From NCBI RefSeq assembly GCF_027359925.1, contig NZ_CP114767.1, positions 4,080,501 to 4,144,500 of the forward strand: a DNA stretch of 64,000 bases, given 5' to 3'. The position numbers were made by a program, and so were the translations under genes. Within the stretch, counting starts at the first letter, position 1. Every line of letters begins with the position of its first letter. The notes beneath the pieces are model-generated. The model saw only the letters and a program-made list of their open reading frames with translations, was not told where the DNA came from and made no database searches. Below are positions 59,277-64,000 of the stretch, piece after piece. The stretch comes from Hymenobacter canadensis (GTDB lineage: Bacteria; Bacteroidota; Bacteroidia; Cytophagales; Hymenobacteraceae).

Positions 59277-61877
59277 ATGTCCTTTATAAAAATGCTAGCC
59301 CTGAGTGGCCTGCTGGCCTTCGCGGCCGGCCCGCTGCGGGCCCAGATGGCCCCGGCTACCGTTCAAAGTGCGGCTGCCGCCTCACTGCCCACCCATCCCA
59401 TACGCAGCATCAGCCCCACCGACACCGACTTCCCGGACCTGGAGTTTCTGCGTCAGGAAATTGGTGGGGCGCGGGTGGTGATGCTGGGCGAGCCGACCCA
59501 CGGGGAAGGCAACGTGTTCGAAGCCAAAATCCGGCTCATGCGCTTTCTGCAGGAGCGTATGGGCTTTACCACGGTGGCCTTCGAAAGTGGCTTTTACGAG
59601 CTGGACCGAGCCCAGCGGGAGTTGCAGAAAGGCACGCCGGCGGCCGAGGCAATTGACAACAGCGTTTTTGGCGTGTGGACGAGTACCCGCGAGTTTCGGG
59701 AATTGCTGCCGCTGCTGGGGCCAGGCAAGCTGAAGGTAGCTGGGTTCGACTACCAGTTGAGCGGGGCTTATCAGGATGAGTTGCTGGAAGAGCTGGAAGT
59801 CTTCCTCAAGCCGGAGAAAGGCGCTGACGGCATCGCCTACGATTACCTGGATGAGTGCATTAGCACCATGGGCGAGCTTTACCTGTTCCCGCCTTCCCAC
59901 CAGATTGGCTTGTTCAATCTGCAGGTTAACAAGGCCCGCAAGGTGCTCGAAAAAGTGGCCGTTGGCCCCGATGCCCGGCGTCGGGAGCGGGCCGCCTTCT
60001 GGCTCCAAAATCTGCGCAGCCTCCAGGCCATGGCCCACGACTACACCACCAACGACCCCGGCGTGAAAGACTCCACGGAGTGGACGCCCACCACCAGCAA
60101 CCCCCGCGACGCGCAAATGGCCGATAATCTGCTCTGGTACGCGCGTCAGCATCCGCAGGAAAAAATAATTTGCTGGGGCGCCCTGCCCCATTTGGCCAAC
60201 AAAGTGGCAGCGCTGAAGAACGCGGAAACCAACGGCTTCCGCCCGATGGGGCAGGCCGTGAAAGCTGGGTTGGGCGCGGAGGCTGTGTACTTGCTGGGCA
60301 CGCTGGCCGGCGGCGGCACCCACGGCTTCGGCTCCTGGGGAAAGTACCTGCCGGTGCCCACGCCCGCACTGGGCACGCTGGAAGCCGAGTTGCTGGCGCA
60401 AGGGGCGGAATACAGCTTCGTGAGCCTGAAGCACGACGCCCCGGGCCGGAGCCTGACTACCTACGCCTTCAGTTACCGCCCCATGACCGGCCCTTGGCGC
60501 GAGGTGGTAGATGGCTTCCTGTTCCTGAAATCAGTGAACCCGCCCCACGGCGCGCAGCCAGTAGCCGGCCGGTCCGAAAACGACTCGGCCTCCACGGCCA
60601 GCTCCCCGCTACCCAATCCGCCGGTCAACTCCCCCAATCCATCCCAGCGGGCTATAGCAGCCAAAACCGGCGCGGCTTTCACGCTTAGCGGCGCAGTGCT
60701 CGACCGCAAAACGAGCCAGCCGGTGCCTTTTGCCACGGTGGCCGTGCCCGCCCGCAGCGCCGGCACCGTGACCGATGCCCAGGGCCGGTTTCGGCTGGAA
60801 GCGCGCCGGGGCGAGCTGGTGCAGATCAGCAGCATCGGTTATGAGCCAGCTACGCTGGCTGCCACCCAGAGCGAGGCCGCGCTGAGCGTGAGTCTGGTGC
60901 CGGCCGCCTTCGCCCTGGCCGACGTGCGGGTGAGTGCCCAGTCGCAGGACCCGAAGCGCATCATGAAAAAGGTGATTAAGGCCATCGAAGCCAACTACGA
61001 GCAGCGGGACTATACTCAGCAGCTATACACGCACCGCCGTATTATGGGATATGACACTTTGAGCCACGAAACGGAGTATACCGGCCAAGAGTGGACGCCC
61101 GCCGGCTACCAGCACTGGGCGGGGGGCTTTCTGAGTCTGGAAAAACAACCCATAGTACGCGTACAGGAAAAGCGGCTAATAGCCGGAAAAGAGGACGGTC
61201 GTATCTACATGGAGCCAGGCTACGGTTTTTCCGGCGGATTTGATCCGGTACGCGTTTCTCCGTTGTTCAAAAACGCGACCATGGGTAAATTCCTCCTACG
61301 GCTGGACAGTATTGAGCAGCGAGGCGGAGAAACGTACTACGTGCTACGCTTCGCTGCAAAGCGGGCCAGTCAGCGTGCTACCGGACATGGATTCGTGAGC
61401 GGCTATTCGGGTAAACTCTACGTGCGGCAGCAGGACTACGCGGTAGTGCGCTACGAAAGCCTCTGGCAGCACGATACGGCAGAAGTAAACGCCATAGCGC
61501 ACAAATACTACGGCACCAGGAGCAGCATTCGCAACTACTTTCCTGCCGTATATCAGGACCACCGCACTACACATGTAGTTACGTATCAGCAGAGCAGCAA
61601 GGGCCGTTACTACGCGGCTACCAGTGTAGCCCAGTCGGTGGAAGTGGGGCACGTACTGGGCCGCAAGCCTTTCTACAACCAGAAAACCTGCGACTTGTAC
61701 TACACGCCGCCCACCGTGGTGCCAGCCGCCGAAATCCCCGATGTCAAGGCCCACCCGGAGCTACACGGCACCGGTATTTGGCAACTGGCCAAAGTGCCCT
61801 ACCGCCCCGAGTTCTGGCAAACCTACCAGCGCCCCCTGCCCGCCGAGCCGGCCCCGACGCTGGAGGCCACTAAATAA
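59277..61877 (+). CDS. Erythromycin-esterase-like protein fused to a CarboxypepD_reg-like C-terminal module
   Basis: 866 aa. Signal peptide (GPLRAQ), then an erythromycin-esterase-type domain at about 40-420 (VVMLGEPTHGEGNVFEAKIR, VAFESGFYELDR). The family's W-A-H-N-x-H site reads WGALPH, so the first histidine is alanine while the second is kept. A linker rich in Ser/Pro/Asn joins a CarboxypepD_reg-like domain at 465-550 (LSGAVLDRKTSQPVPFATVA, GTVTDAQGRFRLEARRGELV) and then a C-terminal beta-rich region with less GC-biased codons resembling the DUF5686-type end of Bacteroidota outer-membrane proteins. It is not necessarily an antibiotic-resistance gene. Confidence 0.8.
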   Translation: MSFIKMLALSGLLAFAAGPLRAQMAPATVQSAAAASLPTHPIRSISPTDTDFPDLEFLRQEIGGARVVMLGEPTHGEGNVFEAKIRLMRFLQERMGFTTVAFESGFYELDRAQRELQKGTPAAEAIDNSVFGVWTSTREFRELLPLLGPGKLKVAGFDYQLSGAYQDELLEELEVFLKPEKGADGIAYDYLDECISTMGELYLFPPSHQIGLFNLQVNKARKVLEKVAVGPDARRRERAAFWLQNLRSLQAMAHDYTTNDPGVKDSTEWTPTTSNPRDAQMADNLLWYARQHPQEKIICWGALPHLANKVAALKNAETNGFRPMGQAVKAGLGAEAVYLLGTLAGGGTHGFGSWGKYLPVPTPALGTLEAELLAQGAEYSFVSLKHDAPGRSLTTYAFSYRPMTGPWREVVDGFLFLKSVNPPHGAQPVAGRSENDSASTASSPLPNPPVNSPNPSQRAIAAKTGAAFTLSGAVLDRKTSQPVPFATVAVPARSAGTVTDAQGRFRLEARRGELVQISSIGYEPATLAATQSEAALSVSLVPAAFALADVRVSAQSQDPKRIMKKVIKAIEANYEQRDYTQQLYTHRRIMGYDTLSHETEYTGQEWTPAGYQHWAGGFLSLEKQPIVRVQEKRLIAGKEDGRIYMEPGYGFSGGFDPVRVSPLFKNATMGKFLLRLDSIEQRGGETYYVLRFAAKRASQRATGHGFVSGYSGKLYVRQQDYAVVRYESLWQHDTAEVNAIAHKYYGTRSSIRNYFPAVYQDHRTTHVVTYQQSSKGRYYAATSVAQSVEVGHVLGRKPFYNQKTCDLYYTPPTVVPAAEIPDVKAHPELHGTGIWQLAKVPYRPEFWQTYQRPLPAEPAPTLEATK

Positions 61878-61969
61878 ATCACAGATAGTGCAGATGCTGG
61901 GATGCCGCAGATTTCGGCTTCAGTCAGAACGCAAATCTGCGGCATCCTTCAATCTGTACCATCTGTGAT
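61878..61969. repeat. Inverted repeat of ATCACAGAT type overlapping a gene end
   Basis: ATCACAGATAGTGCAGATGC near the left and its approximate complement at the right share GGATGCCGCAGATTT exactly, with further ATCACAGAT / ATCTGTGAT ends. The right arm supplies the last seven codons (ITDGTD and stop) of the flippase-like gene. Confidence 0.85.
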
Positions 61970-63028
61970 CCGCTTACCGTAGATGCGGGCCACCCAGCGG
62001 GGCAGGAACACCGCCCCCAGCACTAGGTAGAGGTAATAGGTGACGACGCGGTAGATGAGCACCATGAAGTTGGTCATGGTGGCGGTGCCGATGAACTTGC
62101 CAAAGAACGTAGGAAACGCGCCCTCGGCAATGCCCGCGCCGCCGGGCGTAATAGCAATCAGCAGGATAACTTTGTAGGTGAGGTTGCGGCCGAAAATCAG
62201 CCAGAACTCCGGCCAGCTCACATCAATAAACGCCGCAATCAGGCAGCCGATAACCAGGTAGCGGGCCGTCCAGACGAAGGCCGTGCTCAGGGCTGCGCGC
62301 AGCCAGTAGGCGCGGCCGTTGTTGCGCAGCTCGGCCGAGGCCAGCACCATTTCGTTGCCCATCTTATAGGCCTTGTTGCGCCAGCGGCGCAGGCCGCGCA
62401 CCGTAAACAGCCGCACCAGCAGCCGCTTCACCGACTGCGGATTGATGAAAATGGCATACAGCATCAGCAGCGCGTACACCGTCACGAACACGTAGCTCAG
62501 GATAAACCCGATGCGCAGCGTGGCCACCAGTCCGCCCTGCAGGGCCTCGTGCGGGTACAGTGCATCGCCCCCGATGAGCACCACCAGCGGCACGGCCAGT
62601 ACATAATACAGGTTGTCGAGCATGGCCGTGGCCATGATGTAGGCTACCGATTTGCCCAGCGGAATGCCCTCCTTGTGCAGCAGCACCGGGGCCACCGCCG
62701 TGCCGCCCACCGCCGAGGGCAGCACGCACGACGAAAATTCCCAGAGCATAATTACATCCAGCGAAGCGCGCCAGCTCAGCACTTTCTGCGTGAGGTAGCG
62801 GATGCGGTACACGTAACCCGCGTCGCGGGCCACCAGCACCACCAGCATCAGCAGCAGCCAGAGCGGCTTGGCATTGGCCAGCGGGGCCAGGTCGCCGGGC
62901 TTGTAGCTGCGCCAGAACATAAAGCCCACCACGCTCAAGCCGATGAGCACAGGCAGCACAATCCGCGAGGGGCGGAGCTTGTCGAGCAACTGCTGGTCTT
63001 CGGTTGAGGTTTCGGTTAGCTGGGGCAT
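61949..63028 (-). CDS. Flippase-like membrane protein, lysylphosphatidylglycerol synthase TM family
   Basis: 359 aa with 8 or so membrane segments of the MprF N-terminal (UPF0104) type: LWEFSSCVLPSAVGGTAVAP, AMLDNLYYVLAVPLVVLIGG, LLIAITPGGAGIAEGAFPTF. No MprF synthase domain is attached. Likely flips a lipid or lipid-linked molecule across the inner membrane. Its 3' end is built from the ATCACAGAT repeat. Confidence 0.86.
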   Translation of the reverse strand: MPQLTETSTEDQQLLDKLRPSRIVLPVLIGLSVVGFMFWRSYKPGDLAPLANAKPLWLLLMLVVLVARDAGYVYRIRYLTQKVLSWRASLDVIMLWEFSSCVLPSAVGGTAVAPVLLHKEGIPLGKSVAYIMATAMLDNLYYVLAVPLVVLIGGDALYPHEALQGGLVATLRIGFILSYVFVTVYALLMLYAIFINPQSVKRLLVRLFTVRGLRRWRNKAYKMGNEMVLASAELRNNGRAYWLRAALSTAFVWTARYLVIGCLIAAFIDVSWPEFWLIFGRNLTYKVILLIAITPGGAGIAEGAFPTFFGKFIGTATMTNFMVLIYRVVTYYLYLVLGAVFLPRWVARIYGKRITDGTD

Positions 63029-63115
63029 TGGAAACGGAAAACGGGTGGGTCGGGTAAAGGTACGGATTTGGGTAGGGGAGAGGTGGAGTGGTACAAGTAT
63101 GGTATGGAAGAAAGA

Positions 63116-63212
63116 ACGTCATTCCGAGCGGAGCGAGGAATCTCGCGTGCTGATGGTGCAGTGGTAATCCAACATCAGCACGCGAGATTCCTCGCTCCAC
63201 TCGGAATGACGT
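63116..63212. repeat. Inverted-repeat element, copy g
   Basis: ACGTCATTCCGAGCGGAGCG with a near-exact complement at 63193-63212, and inner TCTCGCGTGCTGATG/CATCAGCACGCGAGA. It lies in the divergent gap between the flippase-like gene and dxs. Confidence 0.9.
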
Positions 63213-63293
63213 GCCGGAGAGCCATCTGCCCAGCTTCATCGTGCCCGCTTCTCCCCATATCATCCGCCCGAACGGAAAACCCGTAACTTTGTC

Positions 63294-63301
63294 TGCGGCA
63301 C
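63294..63301 (+). promoter_or_regulatory. -7 box (TAACTTTG) for dxs
   Basis: A perfect TAnnTTTG match, giving a leader of about 80 nt. Confidence 0.5.
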
Positions 63302-63385
63302 TCCCTGCGGTGGGCAGAAACCATAACTTTCTGCTTTAGTTACCTGTTGCCACGCTACTAATATCCCCTTTCCTACCCCCGAAGC

Positions 63386-64000
63386 ATGATTGTCGAACCT
63401 GGTGCCCTGCTGGCGGAAATCAATTCGCCCGACGACCTGAAAAAGCTCAGCCCCGACCAATTGGTGCAGGTGAGCCAGGAACTGCGGCAATTTATTGTAG
63501 ATACCGTCTCGATTTACGGCGGCCATTTCGGCGCCTCGCTCGGGGTGGTGGAGCTGTCGGTGGCGCTGCATTACGTGTTCAACACGCCCTACGACCAGTT
63601 GGTGTGGGACGTAGGCCACCAGGCTTACGGCCACAAAATCCTCACCGGCCGCCGCGACCGGTTCCCGACCAACCGCCGCTACCACGGCATGTCGGGCTTC
63701 CCCAAGCGCAGCGAAAGTGAGTACGATGCCTTCGGGGTGGGCCACAGCAGCACCAGCATCGGCGCGGCGCTGGGCATGGCCGTAGCCTCTGACTATAAAA
63801 AGGAATTTGACCGCCAGCACATTGCCGTGATTGGTGATGGCGCCATGACGGCCGGTATGGCTTTCGAGGCCCTCAACCACGCCGGCGTGGCCAATTCCAA
63901 CCTGCTGGTTATCCTCAACGACAACTGCATGAGCATCGACCCCAACGTGGGCGCGCTCAAGGAATACCTCACCGACATCACCACCTCCCGCACCTACAAC
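63386..64000 (+). CDS. dxs: 1-deoxy-D-xylulose-5-phosphate synthase, N-terminal part
   Basis: The first 205 residues are in the window; the gene continues past the edge. Condenses pyruvate and glyceraldehyde 3-phosphate, the first step of the MEP isoprenoid pathway. The start [20 protein letters not shown], the [20 protein letters not shown] region, [13 protein letters not shown] and the thiamine-diphosphate motif [18 protein letters not shown] with LNDNCMSI are clear. Confidence 0.95.
   Translation, partial: MIVEPGALLAEINSPDDLKKLSPDQLVQVSQELRQFIVDTVSIYGGHFGASLGVVELSVALHYVFNTPYDQLVWDVGHQAYGHKILTGRRDRFPTNRRYHGMSGFPKRSESEYDAFGVGHSSTSIGAALGMAVASDYKKEFDRQHIAVIGDGAMTAGMAFEALNHAGVANSNLLVILNDNCMSIDPNVGALKEYLTDITTSRTYN

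Noticed and set aside
59277..61877. Annotation as a macrolide-resistance gene
   Set aside because: The erythromycin-esterase family is broad, an active-site His is changed, and the protein is a large multidomain fusion.

Overview
The window comes from a GC-rich member of the Bacteroidota, most likely a Hymenobacter-type bacterium of the Cytophagales. Evidence: genes for gliding-motility lipoproteins GldD and GldB; secreted proteins with type IX secretion (T9SS) C-terminal sorting domains; repeated promoter boxes of the Bacteroidetes form TAnnTTTG upstream of genes instead of a canonical -10 box; and the gene orders HU / TPR / tiny basic ribosomal-type protein / RNase G, rimP-nusA-infB, and flippase-dut-nucleotidyltransferase-TPR-DUF4292-EnvC. 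I found no transposase, integrase, phage, CRISPR or tRNA/rRNA genes. It reads as ordinary core chromosome with many intergenic repeats.

Layout. 1-9.1 kb: a partial secreted protein, a small ORF with its own promoter and terminator, then leftward recG, gldD, ssb and mutY, and rightward HU, a TPR protein, a 29-aa basic protein and rng. 9.2-20.5 kb: a beta-barrel outer-membrane protein, gldB, a glycosyltransferase, nth, an ECF sigma factor overlapping a probable anti-sigma gene, an MFS exporter, two related secreted alpha/beta hydrolases (one lacking its catalytic serine) and a DsbA-family protein. 20.6-25 kb: lytic transglycosylase mltD, gatA and two TatA/B-type genes. 25.3-34.7 kb: a GAF-LytTR regulator and the leftward envelope cluster (EnvC-like, DUF4292 lipoprotein, TPR, sugar nucleotidyltransferase, dut, flippase), then an enoyl-CoA hydratase. 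34.8-50.4 kb: mscL, two small secreted proteins, infB-nusA-rimP, a large T9SS type B cargo protein, an EEP-family membrane protein, cysS and an M28 peptidase. 50.4-58.2 kb: a GNAT, LD-carboxypeptidase, a T9SS-sorted esterase and the leftward methionine operon metY-metX-hom. 58.2-64 kb: a LysM protein, a small lipoprotein, an erythromycin-esterase-like multidomain protein, a flippase-like membrane protein and the start of dxs.

The most notable region is the about 540-nt leader of metY (57268-57806, minus strand). It holds a SAM (S-box type) riboswitch followed by a short open frame ending in seven cysteines within its last nine residues, then a C-rich unstructured stretch. This suggests two stacked controls, SAM sensing and cysteine-responsive (polycysteine uORF) attenuation, on one sulfur-assimilation operon. 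Other notable features are a perfect 38-bp palindrome inside the gatA coding sequence, an attenuator-like hairpin between promoter and start of rimP-nusA-infB, a serine-less hydrolase paralogue, a pair of perfect inverted DnaA boxes, the absence of gldE between ssb and gldD, and seven copies of an 85-115 bp inverted-repeat element in intergenic gaps.
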